Assembly: GCA_036571765.1 (NCBI GenBank) | Contig: BROE01000013.1 | Span: forward strand, 3,072,681-3,136,680 | Reading direction: 5' to 3' | Source of the DNA: Plecoglossus altivelis | Taxonomy: Eukaryota; Chordata; Actinopteri; Osmeriformes; Plecoglossidae | Length of the DNA: 64,000 nt | Shown here: positions 13,613 through 25,000 of the stretch, piece by piece | How the letters are laid out: each line of letters begins with the position of its first letter | Numbering within the stretch: the stretch's first letter is position 1 | Notes under the pieces: generated by a model | Told to the model about the DNA's origin: nothing | Database searches by the model: none | The model's input: the letters and a program-made list of their open reading frames with translations, nothing else | Position numbers and translations under genes: made by a program

Positions 13613-16152
13613 AGTGTATTGTGTCAAGGAAGGAATGTGGGTGGTATGTGTGTGGTGTGTTATAATATATGGTGTGTGTGTGATGTTGTCAGGCGGTGTG
13701 TGTGGTTGTGTGGTGTGTGTGTGTGTGTGTGTATATGTGTGTGTATGTGTGTGTGTGTGTTTGCCTTCTGCAGGACGTGAGGGATTCAAGGCCTGAAACA
13801 TCCTTCGGACAGACAAGGGGTTGGACTGCCTCAACAGAGATTTCATTTGCTCCGATGAACGGATGAAATATTCAACAGAGCTGCCTGACATCCCATGGAG
13901 AGCTTGTCCTCTGAGGCCGTCGTGTTCAAACGTCTTCAGATTTTTCCTCCCTGCTTTGGTCTGTTCTACCCCTACTGACCCAAAATCTGGAGCTTGAGAA
14001 TTCCCACGAAACCCAAAAGTAAAGCCTGAAAATATACACCCATGTCCATTTAAAAATTCTGAGGGGGAAGGAAAAAAAACGGATCCACAAAATGTAAATC
14101 CTCACCAGGGTAGGAAGCTAAAGAAGTGTTAGCGCTGTGCTAACACGTTGCCAACGTGTAAAAAGAAGAGGGGGGAGAGAGAAAAAAGAAAAGAAAATGA
14201 GACATCCTGCATCGTGGTCTGGAAATGTGTTTGTGAGTAATGAATATCTCTGTCTCTTGATAATGCCACAGCTGCCACCAAACCACAACGTGGAGACGCT
14301 GTGTTTATAGGTGTGTATGTGTCTGTGTGTGTGTGTGTCTGTGTGTGTGTGTGTCTGTGGTGTGTCTGTGTGTGTGTGGTCTGTGGTGTGTGGTGTGTGT
14401 TTTGTGTGTGTGTCTGTGTGTGTGTGTGTTGTCCTGTGTGTGTGTCTGTGTCTGTGTCTGTGTGAGAGAGAGATATAGCAGTGGCTGAAGTCTCAGCCAT
14501 GACGAGGAAGAGAGACAGGCACAGGGACCCTCCCTCAGACTCCTGCTGAGCCAGAGGTGCCAGTTTGTGGACCGGAGTTTGAGATTTCTCATCTTTACCA
14601 GACGAAGATTCGGTTACTTCAAACAGACTGAACTGAACTGAAGCCTAGAATTCAAGCTAACCATGCTAAGACGAGGCTTCAAGGCTAGCTAACCATACTA
14701 AGATGAGCCTACAAGACTAGCTAACCATGCAACAAGCCTACAAGACTAGCTAACCATGCAACAAGCCTGCAAGACTAGCTAACCATGCAACAAGCCTACA
14801 AGACTAGCTAACCATGCAACAAGCCTGTAAGACTAGCTAACCATGCAACAAGCCTGTAAGACTAGCTTCAAAAGCAGACATTGAGACCGATCAGAGGACC
14901 TCCAACATTCTTATGCTGGACTCAAATACGAGTGTGCATCCTCCACGCTGTGCTAACTCCACAGTAGCCCCCTCTCCACACCCAGGTGTGCAAAACGAAA
15001 CGTAGCCGGCTAAAAGGCCCGACGCTAACCTAGCATACCCTTAGCTTCTGATTCATCATCATCCACCTTGGCCTGCTAAAATAGCCTAGCCACAAGATAC
15101 ATCACCTCTTTCCTTATTCATGACAAGGTGTGAATTATAGATATTCAGTAGCATGTTGTAACAACATATCGCAGTGCTAGCGGCTGCCAGAACACTCCTC
15201 TCCCTTCCTTACTGTCATAAACCTAGCATTAGCAAAGGAGCCATTGACAGGGCCAGACCATATGCTGCCACAATGGGTTATTATCTCTAGTCAGAGAGGT
15301 TCAGATCCCCCCCCCCCTATTTTCAATGATGGTAGCACCCACTTGTCCAGGTGTGGAAATGTGACCTGTGGTTAAGTAAGGTGACGTAGGAGAGCAGAAT
15401 CCAGAGCGTCTTTGTAAATCATAGGGTTTGTAATAAAGACAATGTTTTTCAGACGGTACTACGAGTGTGAAGTTATGCTTGTTACGAACGTAACGTTTTC
15501 CAAGGATGCATAACTAGAGGCTATTTCAGCCCTTCCTGTAAGAGCTCGGGGTAGTTTAGTTGTTTCCAAGTTTTGTTCAACTCAGTCAACAGTTCCTAAT
15601 CCTGTCCACAACAAAGTAGAATCAACAACAATGGCTTCCTGACAGTCAAGGAAGGAAGCTCCCTGCTCCACTGCTGTGTGTGTTTGTGTGTGTGCATGTA
15701 CTTGTGTGTGTGCATGTGTGTGAATGTGCTTGTGTATGTTTGTGTATGTTCCTGTGTGTGTTTGTGCCTGTGTATGTTTGTGTGTGTTCCTGTGTATGTA
15801 TGTGTTCCTGTGTGTGTGTTTGTGCCTGTGTGTCTGTGTTCCCTATACGTGTTCCTGTGTGTGTGCATGTGTGTGCCCGTGCATGTCATTTCCAAAAGAG
15901 TGTCTAATTAGGACCTGGACCGCATTTCCCACAAGTCTTTGCATCAAAGCCACCAGAGAGGAAGAGCATGGTGACCTCACAGAACTCCGGGCTTTAATGT
16001 TTTCTCCTGCTTGGTCTTCCTCTTCCTCTCTGGTTCTCTGGCACGGCATCTCTCCCTTTGAATCCTCCCCGTTCACCTCTTCAATCTGCAGTGCAGCAGA
16101 AGCCCAAAACATCCATCTCATTAAATGTCTTGCCATCACCCAGGGGGAAGGT

Positions 16153-16196
<44 letters not shown>

Positions 16197-19100
16197 AGGG
16201 GCAAGGGGACACAGCATCGTGTCAAGGTCCTTATAGATCACACTCAAAGAAAACATTATTAGGGGAGCAGGCCTTTGCACAGCGACCACAGTAAAAAAGC
16301 ACCAGGATGCTGAGCTTCCCTCTGGGGGAACGGGGGGGCTGCTGGTGCCTGGTTCTTAGGAGCGAAATCCCCTAAAGGCTGATTAAACACAGCACCAATG
16401 CTAAACCTGAACATGGCGGATAGGGAATAGAAGAGGAGGAGAGGAGAAAGTAAGGAGAGCGAGAGTGCTTCTCCACTCATCCCTCAGTGTAACGACTGCA
16501 TCACACGGTGAGTGAAAGCTGCGATAAAAAAAAATATCGAAAGAAACTTCTCCGACAAGCATTCCCTCGGAAAACCGTCTGCGGTGCAATATAAACAGCA
16601 CTCTCTCACTTCAAAAGAAAGATCCATTACAGCTAAATCCAGCATTGGCTGCTCGCGAGCTTAACGTTAATTGGTTTGCTGCTGGCAGCGTTAAGGAAAA
16701 CGTCCAAATCTAGGAGGCCGATTGTCACAAACAACTCGTCCAAGACGGAACAGGTTCCTGTTCCTGTTCGTCTTATTCATCACTGTCCTTAAACAACCCA
16801 TCACAGGGAGGAGCTTCACACAAAGACAACACGCTAAGTAGATCGTGATTGAGCGATTGCTTTCTTCCAATCAGAAAATTGGATTCCGAAATCAGGCCGA
16901 TAAGTGTTTCTCTTCTCCTCCCCCCCTCCCTCCCCCCTCCTCCCTATCAGAGCATCTAGATTCTAGATGATTCCACGGCGTGCCCTCAGACACCGCCGCC
17001 CGCCGCGCTACCTACGGCGGTAATTGATAATCATCACCAGGAGAGAAGTGACAGCGTACATAAAGGCTGAAGTGGAGGAGAAGCACTAGAACCAGATGAT
17101 CGTTATTATCAGGCTGGCCCACGTTAGGAGTGTGTGCTCTCTTGGCAGCACAACACAAGCATTTGGCTCCCCCCTCCTCTGCATTGATGCTCTGCATGTG
17201 TCTGCATAGGCCACCACGAACAGGCCATCCTAAAACTAGACCATCTGGACTGGAGAGGGAGACGTGGAGAGCCGTGGCAGAGAGAGGAAGTAGATTGAAC
17301 GTCACGCAGATCAGAAGCGACACGGATCCGTCGACGGTTGGCAGGACGCCGAGCTGTCGCGGTGAAACGACACCGACGGGACTTGACGTGCTGCGTGTGT
17401 GTGTGTGTGTGTGAGCATGTCTGTGTATGTGTGTGTGTTGCGTCTGTTCAATTACTGCAATTAGCCCAGACCCAAGGGCAAGCTGGGAGGAAAGTAAACA
17501 TGAGGTAGGGTTCCTGGGCCTGTGATGCATCATGTGAACATCTGCTGAGCCGTCCACTGCACCAGGGTTAGGCAGAGCCTCACCTGTCTCTCCTGCACAG
17601 ACCCTCACCTGTCTCTCCTGCATAGACCCTCTCACCTGTCTCCCCTCCACAGACCCTCACCTGTCTCTCCTGCATAGACCCTCTCACCTGTCTCCCCTCC
17701 ACAGACCCCCTCACCTGTCTCCCCTCCACAGACCCCCTCACCTGTCTCTCCTGCACAGACCCTCACCTGTCTCCCCTCCACAGACCCTCTCACCTGTCTC
17801 TCCTCCACAGACTCTCACCTGTCTCTCCTACACAGACCCTCACCTGTCTCCCCTCCATAGACCCTCTCACCTGTCTCTCCTGCACAGACCCTCTCACCTG
17901 TCTCCCCTGCACAGACCCTCTCACCTGTCTCCCCTCCACAGACCCTCACCTGTCTCTCCTCCACAGACCCTCTCACCTGTCTCTCCTGCACAGAGCCTCA
18001 CCTGTCTCTCCTCCATAGATCTTCTCACCTGTCTCTCCTCCATAGACCTTCTCACCTGTTTCCCCTCCACAGACCCTCTCACCTGTCTCTCCTACACAGA
18101 CCCTCACCTGTCTCTCCTGCACAGACCCTCACCTGTGTCTCCTCCACAGACCCTCACCTGGCCACGCACACCTGCCTTTGTCCCTGGATGTCCACGGTGT
18201 GTTTGGGTTTCTGCTTGTGGTGTGTGTGTGTGAATGTGTGTGGGTGTGCATGTAGGTGTAAGTGTGTGTGTGGATGTGTGTGTAGAAGTGTATATCTGTG
18301 TATGTGAACGTGTGCGCATGGATGTGTATGTGAATGTGTGTACGTGTGTGCGAATGTGTGTCTGTGTATTTTGATTCTTCAAAAGAGTCTCTTTCCTCTA
18401 TCCTGCTCCGGGAGCACGGCCCCCAAAAGACACGCTGCATGGCCGTGTTTTGGCTCCTCGCGAGGGGCAGTGGAAAGGGCAGGGGAGGGACGTGGTGGTG
18501 GTGGTTGTTGTATTAATCACAGATGTACCGAGGAAACACAAAGAGGCTGAGTAATGCGTGACTGAGCTCCCGCTGTGGGCCGCCGACGTTCATTGTTCCG
18601 AAAAACAAGCGGTGGCTGTGAGGACGACAGTACAGGACTGTGTTTTCCTCCATGTCTCTTCCTCCTCTGCAGACGGAACAAACAGCAAAAGCAGCCTGCA
18701 ACCCTCACGACGAGCAAGAACAAGATCATTTACGGAATCTAACTTTTCAAGGGGGGGCGTTGCAGTTATGTCTCGGGGGGGGGGGGGGGGGGGGGGGGTA
18801 CGTGGGGGATTTGCACAACACCAAGGGAGGTGAAGAGTGTGGCAGGACAAAGACAGGAAGACCAGTTGAGTTTAACGTGTTGATATATTTAACGTTTAAC
18901 GTTATTTAACAGGTTTTTTTCCGGGCCAAATCGGAATAAAACAACCATTCAGGTGAAATGAGTCTAGTTTTTGTCACATCTCACACCAATTGTTTGGACA
19001 AAAGGACATAATGTGGAGCTGCCTATTGAGTCTAAATCCAGTCTATTTAGACTTAGTCTGAGTCTAAATCTTAGTTATGTTCACAATCTGTACAAACTCC

Positions 19101-20711
19101 CTTTTTCCTACAGCAGACTAGGGGAGACCACTCAGGGTTATGAAAAAGCTGCTCATCCATTTCACACATCCATCAATACAACATAGGCAGAGTCCTTTTA
19201 CACCAATGGAATAACATCCTATATACTAGAGAACAGATCTTTCTCCAGGGAACGATTGTTAAAACAAACCCTGAGAAAAGTTCACTATCTGTAATCTGTC
19301 TTTGAAGAGACTTTGGCAAAACTCCACCCACCGCACGGAACACAGCTCCATGTTTTACATCTTTGAGAGACAAACACGAACACGTCAGGACCAGGAAGGT
19401 GCGCCGCGGCAAATCAAAGCCCTCCTGAGTTTAAGGAGAAGGTTTGTTTTGAACTGGAGTGTTGGCTGCGCCTGTCCTGTCCCTCTGTGTCTCCTTCACG
19501 ACCCGACAAGTCCACGCATGTGTTTCGTTGCGAGAGGGTACTTTGTGTGAACGTACATGGAAGAGCAGGAGGGACTGGCCCATCCAGAGGTCTCAGGTTT
19601 CTAAGGATGCCTCCACAACATCACCTTGATCACAGATCCCTTCCTTTACAGCCTGCCTGTACGAGGAACTACAAAACCACCTTAATCTCTGGTTCATATC
19701 CTCGAACCTTCCTGCTATGAGGAACCACAACATCAACTTAATCACAAATACCTTTCCTTAGAACCTGCCTCTATGAGGAACCTGGGGACACAGGAGAGGG
19801 GGTAGGGCAGGGGCAACTTTGTGATGTGCTCATTATTCAGCAGATGCTACTGACTGAAGTGACGTATGGGGGGGATTCGAAATCGAATGCTATGCCCATC
19901 CCCTTCCTCTTAAGGTGGCCAGGAAGCCCTGAAACGTTGCCAAGGAGAAGTCGGGCTGTAAGCAGTTTGGAAACGCTCAACAACATCCTGAGTTACTGTA
20001 TCGTAAACTAGTCACTAGTGTTCTCGTGAAGGTAGATCACTTTCCGTGTACGAGTCTCGGCTTTGACTGGTACGGTATCGGACATTCAAGTTGTCTCCTC
20101 TGGGCAGGAGAAGGTCCGTTACCGCTTGCTGCACGAGAACGAGACATTCAGGAATTGATGCCGTGTGGAAGCAATGATGTCATGCTGATAGAGCACTCAC
20201 TTTATCAAATGCTGCGGAATGATGCAGAATGACACGCTGGACAGTGCAGTAGTGTTTACAAACTGACGCTATCGTTTAGGAGAAGGAATCAATGAGAAGT
20301 CATCGTGCAAAAAACGCAAAAGGGGAAACATATGTTCGTCATATTAAACAGGATATATGTATTGCACAACGACGCATACTAAAACACTTTGATTCTTTTT
20401 TTCTTCTTTTTCAAATGATTAGAATACACTGCAGTGACCGGCATTCAGGCGTTTCTGTTGAGTGGAATAATAAGTTCTTCACAACATGGCTAAATGCCGA
20501 GCATATTCTGTGTCCATCAAGTTTTACCACAACAAACAACGGTAATAAATATATTTTTTTTTATATACAAAGGACACAGCTATAAGAGCCGGATAAAGTA
20601 GAAATAACTGAAAAAACAGCAGAACCCATACTTACCAACACAAACCAAGGCGAACCGTATACAGATCCATTTGATCAGAAGAAGCTCCGGCGCTCCTAAC
20701 CGCTCCATCAT
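5139..20711 (-). CDS. lrp3: LDL receptor-related protein 3, 3'-incomplete gene (six coding exons)
   Basis: Exons in transcription order: 20711-20636, 13010-12872, 9941-9736, 8725-8106, 7767-7295, 5271-5139. They join in phase to 1647 nt, 549 residues. Order of parts: hydrophobic signal segment (about 8-25), CUB 1 (28-141), LDLa 1 (148-182), LDLa 2 (194-231), CUB 2 (236-347), LDLa 3 to 5 (352-387, 390-426, 429-463), transmembrane helix (about 471-493), then a cytoplasmic juxtamembrane region with a PPSY motif at 524-527, a possible WW-domain ligand. This order and the TERRGVIYSP and GQLIAQGLIPPVEDFP segments match LRP3 more closely than its paralogue LRP12. Known of the family: endocytic-type receptor at the cell surface or in internal membranes; ligands poorly defined. 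The human protein is about 770 aa, so roughly the last 200 residues (cytoplasmic tail) must lie to the left of the window. No sign of a pseudogene. Confidence 0.95.
5935..6690 (+). repeat. GA/GGGA-rich tract around the assembly gap
   Basis: Imperfect GAGAGAGGGGGAG units on both sides of the N run, in lrp3 intron 5. Confidence 0.9.
6343..6500. other. Assembly gap (158 N)
   Basis: A run of N within a GA-rich tract. Its true length is unknown. Confidence 1.
7295..7767 (-). CDS. lrp3: lrp3 exon 5: LDLa 3-5 and transmembrane helix
   Basis: Three LDLa modules with intact cysteine and Asp-Gly-Ser-Asp-Glu signatures are followed by the helix VITAALIGSLVCGLLLVIAL and a basic stop-transfer region. 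Acceptor CCCAAAG, donor GTACCG, phase 2. GC-rich compared with the flanking introns. Confidence 0.96.
8106..8725 (-). CDS. lrp3: lrp3 exon 4: LDLa 1, LDLa 2 and CUB domain 2
   Basis: A 620-base exon. Two LDLa modules show six cysteines each and the calcium-binding acidic pattern (DECGDATDE, DCPDGSDE). CUB 2 begins at Cys236 and ends near GFNATYQ. Acceptor CCTGCAG, donor GTGGGT, leaving in phase 0. Confidence 0.95.
9736..9941 (-). CDS. lrp3: lrp3 exon 3: second half of CUB domain 1
   Basis: Encodes FRNFDLEDSGRCTGDWLLLG to GFRLTYIRG, ending CUB 1. It enters in phase 2 after a CTCTAG acceptor and leaves in phase 1 at GTGAGT. 68 whole codons plus one base at each end. Confidence 0.93.
9942..12871. 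other. lrp3: lrp3 intron 2
   Basis: No other gene seen. Contains an AC/TATACACACA repeat (11433-11520), a GGA/GAA tract (11745-11845) and a GA-rich array (12290-12720). Confidence 0.8.
12872..13010 (-). CDS. lrp3: lrp3 exon 2: first half of CUB domain 1
   Basis: Opens with the Ala-Ala-Cys-Ser-Gly start of CUB 1 and carries TERRGVIYSP and NYPPGMNCSW, both typical of LRP3. Acceptor is CGACCAG and donor GTAACA (phase 2). The acceptor lies inside a TG run and the donor is followed directly by a GT microsatellite. Confidence 0.93.
13252..13760 (+). repeat. GT-rich minisatellite
   Basis: GTGTGTATGTGTCAGG-type units of variable length with a 20-base T run near 13585. Confidence 0.9.
14640..14866 (+). 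repeat. 29-bp minisatellite, about 6-7 copies
   Basis: The unit is TACAAGACTAGCTAACCATG followed by CAACAAGCC, with TGC/TGT variants at the start. The first copies are less regular. Confidence 0.9.
17575..18160 (+). repeat. 25/27-bp minisatellite with splice-like motifs (lrp3 intron 1)
   Basis: The unit is CACCTGTCTCTCCTGCACAG followed by ACCCT or ACCCTCT, about 22 copies. On the lrp3 sense strand each unit reads TGTGCAG GAGAGACAG GTGAGG, that is AG, a 9-base core, then a consensus donor. Confidence 0.92.
20636..20711 (-). CDS. lrp3: lrp3 exon 1: start codon and signal segment
   Basis: Encodes residues 1-25 plus one base of codon 26 and ends at a GTAAGT donor (phase 1). Two start codons are adjacent (20711 and 20708). 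The second has A at -3 and G at +4 and gives a protein starting Met-Glu like human LRP3, so 20708 may be the start actually used. A hydrophobic stretch (ICIRFALVCVAA) crosses the junction into exon 2. Confidence 0.85.
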
Positions 20712-20740
20712 ACCAATAGCCCAGGTAATTCTTTTGTCAT
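20708..20740 (-). promoter_or_regulatory. lrp3 upstream ORF overlapping the start codon
   Basis: A 10-codon reading frame (MTKELPGLLV) in the presumed 5' leader ends with a TGA that overlaps the first lrp3 ATG, giving an ATGATG/TGA arrangement. Such a uORF could lower translation or allow reinitiation at the adjacent start. This assumes the leader is continuous here; a splice inside it is possible. Confidence 0.4.
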
Positions 20741-21703
20741 CTTGGCGATAATTTCAGAAACATCTGTGGTGGTTGCACAGAAAATGTCCCGAAGCACTTG
20801 CAAATAATTGTAAGAAAGCGTCCCTCGCTGTAAAAATATTTATCGGACGTACAAATTCGTGTTCACGTCGTCATTTTAGGCTGTTGAAATGAAATGCTCG
20901 GCAGGACAAAGTGATATAGCTAGCTATGGAGAAGGAGGGGGATTCGACGGATCCTCCACATGAATGGCTGGCTCCTTTCATGATTTCCGCTTTGATTGAT
21001 ATCCGACGGACCTAAAAAAAAAAGCTGTCTTTCCACATTAATACAAATCTTTACTCCATAATGCACATTATTCGCAACTACCATCGCGGTTTTCAACGCT
21101 TTAAATGAGGCGTTCTACGCGTTGAGCACAGCACGTACAAGATACGTTCGTTTACTTTTCATTTGAGTGCCTGGGAAAGTGACACAACGACAATCAAACG
21201 GTACTTTTCTCGGCCGTTTCGGAGGCTTTTCGGCTGCAAACCTGCAGTCGTGACTTCACACTTCGTGTCAAAAGTGTTGTTGATCAGTATCTTGTGGTTC
21301 TTGAAGACAGAATGCCCGTCGAAAGATGACCGCTGAAAAAAAAACCCTGTTAAACAATTTTGTGTTAGTGAGTTTGCTACCTTACTACTGCCAATGATTC
21401 GTCATGCAAATACTTTGGTCTATGCACAAATGTTTGTCCACTTAAATGCAAAATAACATGCGTATTTCTTTACCTATGTCTCCATCCCATTTAGGAATTC
21501 TTGATCGAACAAATCGTCTCAAAGATGCCCCCGCATGGAAAAATTGCATTATTACAATTCAATTTGTCTTGTCGTTTTAGATGAAATTTCTTTGAAATTG
21601 ATATTATTACTTTAGATGTGAAATATTAGTGATCTGGTAAATTATTCGTAGTTTTATTCGCTTCACATCAGTGAAATTCACGTTTTTATAAACTCCCATG
21701 GCT

Positions 21704-21838
<135 letters not shown>

Positions 21839-21867
21839 ATGTCATGTCATGCAGACGATCTTAGATA

Positions 21868-22002
21868 TTAATTTATAGACAAAAGAGGGGGCGGCTGTGG
21901 ATGGTATCTGTTTGGTGTCTTCAATCGGCAGAAAACACACTTCGTGATCAAGTCAGAAGTCTCCACTCTCGACAAGGAGAACTGCTTTCCACACTCTTCA
22001 CA
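21868..22002 (-). CDS. wdr88: wdr88 exon 11: C-terminal cysteine pairs and stop
   Basis: 44 codons and TAA. Two CxxC pairs (CEEC and CVFC) are conserved with human WDR88 and could bind zinc. The tail is proline-rich (PQPPPLLSIN). Acceptor CTTTCAG. Confidence 0.92.
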   Translation of the reverse strand, partial: CEECGKQFSLSRVETSDLITKCVFCRLKTPNRYHPQPPPLLSIN

Positions 22003-25000
22003 CTGAAAGGTAAAATGAGATGGAAGCTCTGCTTGAAGTTGTTCACTGTTATATTATGAATTTCAAAAATAAATCGATTTTACATAGTCACGGGTTATCA
22101 ATTGTTCAATCAAGTGTTCTTAATTGAAAAAGCAAGCCAACCTTTAGGATGTGAAAGCCCATTCCTTGAGTTTTCCTTCTCTCAATAACTTCAGGTATCT
22201 GTTCTGCGTTCTCTATGTTCCACAATCTTACAGTTGAATCCTACAGAGTCAGGAAAACAAACATCCAGTCGCATTACGACGAGAAAACTGCAATCGCAGC
22301 CTCAGTTTTGTGTCGTTACTAAGCTGAAAACCCAGCAACATGCAGGACAGTCATGCGACACTGCACTAAAGTGACTAACGCACTGTTGGTTATTCTTATC
22401 AATCATTTACTGAGTGGTGTGTTGGGTCGTGACTCATGACACTGAAGGCACGCACCTTCGAAGCAGAGGCCACCCACTTTTTGTCGTTGCTGATTGACAC
22501 ATCGGTCACCCAATCAGAATGTCCCTGGGAAATCCAAAAATAAGTTAGGTAGAGAGAAATGTAACACATGGCAGGTTGCGCAATTCACGTCGGCGAATGT
22601 GAAAAGTAGGATCCATCTTGAGGAGGAGAACCCGGCAAATAATGATTCGGGTCGTCACCTTCAAGACGAGAGTTCTGCAGAAGGCCGCCATGTCCCACAC
22701 GGCGACCGTTTTGTCGAAGGCTCCCGACACCAGGAGAGACGCTGTGGCAAAACAAACACAAAGTTTCATCAACAAGAGCGAAAACACTGTTCGTTTCATG
22801 TAAAGATGTTTCATTATAGTGTGGGAGCCATAGTTAGTTTTACAAAGCAAGTAGATCAACGTTAGAATTCTGGTGGGAGGCACTGGCAAGGGTTTGGGTT
22901 TCATTAAACACTCTCTGAAAAACACCAAATGTGATCATAACCAACGTTAAAAAAAACAACCCCACCAACCTTCACTAATCACTAAGTGACCAAAAAAAAT
23001 CACTAATTCACAAGACATCAATACAAATACTTAAATGTTTGGTATAAAAAGTGGTATGGAAATCAATAAGAACTACCAAGAAGGTCACACCTTCTTCGAC
23101 ACACACAGTTCAAGCTTACAGTCGTTGGAGAACACACAAGAACTGACGCTCCCTTCGTGGCCCCTCCTTAGCACGGCCCCTCCGCAGGTGCGAAAAGTCC
23201 CCTCGTGGATGTCCCACACCTGCAGGGTCTTGTCCCACGATGCACTGCAGAGCAAGTGGCCATTGTGGTTGAAGATGCAGCTGGAGATCACATTGGTGTG
23301 GTTGCTGTTGTGGAGAGGGACAAGAACAGAAACAGGATGGGACTAGTTAAAGCAGAAGTCTCCAATCCTGGTCCTCGAGGGCCGCTGTCCTGAAGGTTTT
23401 TAGATGTTTCCCTGCTCAATCACACCTGATTCTAATGAATGAGCCATTACCAAGCTCTGTGTAAGCTTCATAATGACCCTTTATTAGAATCAGGTGTGCT
23501 GGAGCAGGGAACCATCTAAAACCTTCAGGACAGCGGCCCTCGAGGACCAAGATTGGAGACCCCTGAGTTCAAACGTGGTTTAGCCCGAGAGGGAAACTAC
23601 ACAAAGAGTGCTAAGATCTACGCTAGCTTGATTGTGTCATGCTCAGAGAGAGAGTTCAGAGGACAAGCAGAATCATTAATGCCCTGTAATCAGATGATAA
23701 TGAGTCAGAAACAAGCAAAGTCCACGTTTATTAGACTCGCATCAAGGCAGACACGATGTAAGCCAGGGGGGGTGTCAAACTCCGGTCCTCGAGGGCCGCT
23801 GTCCTGAAGGGTTTTCGATGTTTCCCCTGGCTCCAGAAACAACCTGAATTTTCTCAAATTGAAGGCCCTCCCGTTTATCAGGAATTCCCCAGAGCTTGAA
23901 ATTAAAACAACTATTTGCATTAGAATCGAGGTGTGCCGGAGGGCCAGGGGAAACATGGAAACAACACCTTCAGGGAGCAGGAAACAGCGGACCTCGAGGA
24001 CCGGACTATTTTAGCACCCTGATGTTTAGCCCCGTCTTCAAAACAAACCCCCACACGGCCAACAATCTGCAACAATGGTTTTTTTTGAAAAAAACACGCA
24101 ACAATCAAACATCAAAAGCCAACTAACAGTAACTTCCCAATATAAACCTCCTACTAGACCCCTCTATACAAGCCAAAAAGGGAAGGTTTGACAAACCCAG
24201 CGCAAACAAAGGGCGACTTACTAATGCTGTTTACGAAAAATGTAGCCGACATCTTTTCTCGGCGTTCACGGTCCAAAGGAGACGCAAAAAAGTGAGTTCC
24301 TTTTTAGCTCGTAGGAGGGGAATTGACCCAGCTTTTCCTGTGGTGGATGTCCATACGGATTCGTTGCGGTGGCCAATTTGCCGCCAAGGCCAGATTCCAA
24401 AAGGCCCACGGGGGGGCCCTAGAAGAAACCGCTTCTTTAAAACCTTAATAAAATTATGCCCTTTTCTTTCCCTTTCTCTCCTCCCCTCCAGAAGCCCAAT
24501 GAACGTTGGAATGAAATACTAATTGATGACTCGGGGGAATCAAATGGATAAAGTGCAGAATTTTTTTTGTGCCACAACCTACAACAATGTGAACACGCAA
24601 CAAATCCAACATCAAAAGCACAACAGCACTCCCAAACTCCACAGACTCTATACAGCAAAGGATTGACACCCAGCAACAAAGCACTACTATGCTTTTTAAA
24701 AAATGTAGCCGACATCTCTCGGCTCACGGTCAGACCGCAGTGAGTCTTTCAGCTGTGAGGGGATTAGACCAGCTTCCTGTGGTGATGTCACGGATTGTGC
24801 GGTGGCATTGCCCAGGCCCAGATCAAGGCCCACGGGGGCCTAGCAAGGAAACCGCTTCTTAAAACCACTAATAAATATGCTTCTTCTCTCTCCTCCTCCA
24901 GAGCCCAATGAACGTGATGAATACAATCGATGACTGGGAGAATCAATGATATGCAGATTTGTGGGAGGATAGGATAACTTAAGTGTATTGATGAAAGTAT

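Larger units (their letters stand above)
13011..20635. other. lrp3: lrp3 intron 1
   Basis: A 7.6 kb intron with no recognised exon. It holds the repeats listed separately, AC runs (16155-16194), GT runs (15676-15880, 18218-18365) and a poly-G run (18775-18798). Confidence 0.8.

Noticed and set aside
17575..18160. Possible CRISPR-like array
   Set aside because: There are no unique spacers; units are contiguous tandem copies in an animal intron. The same applies to the arrays at 26.9, 37.0 and 53.2 kb.
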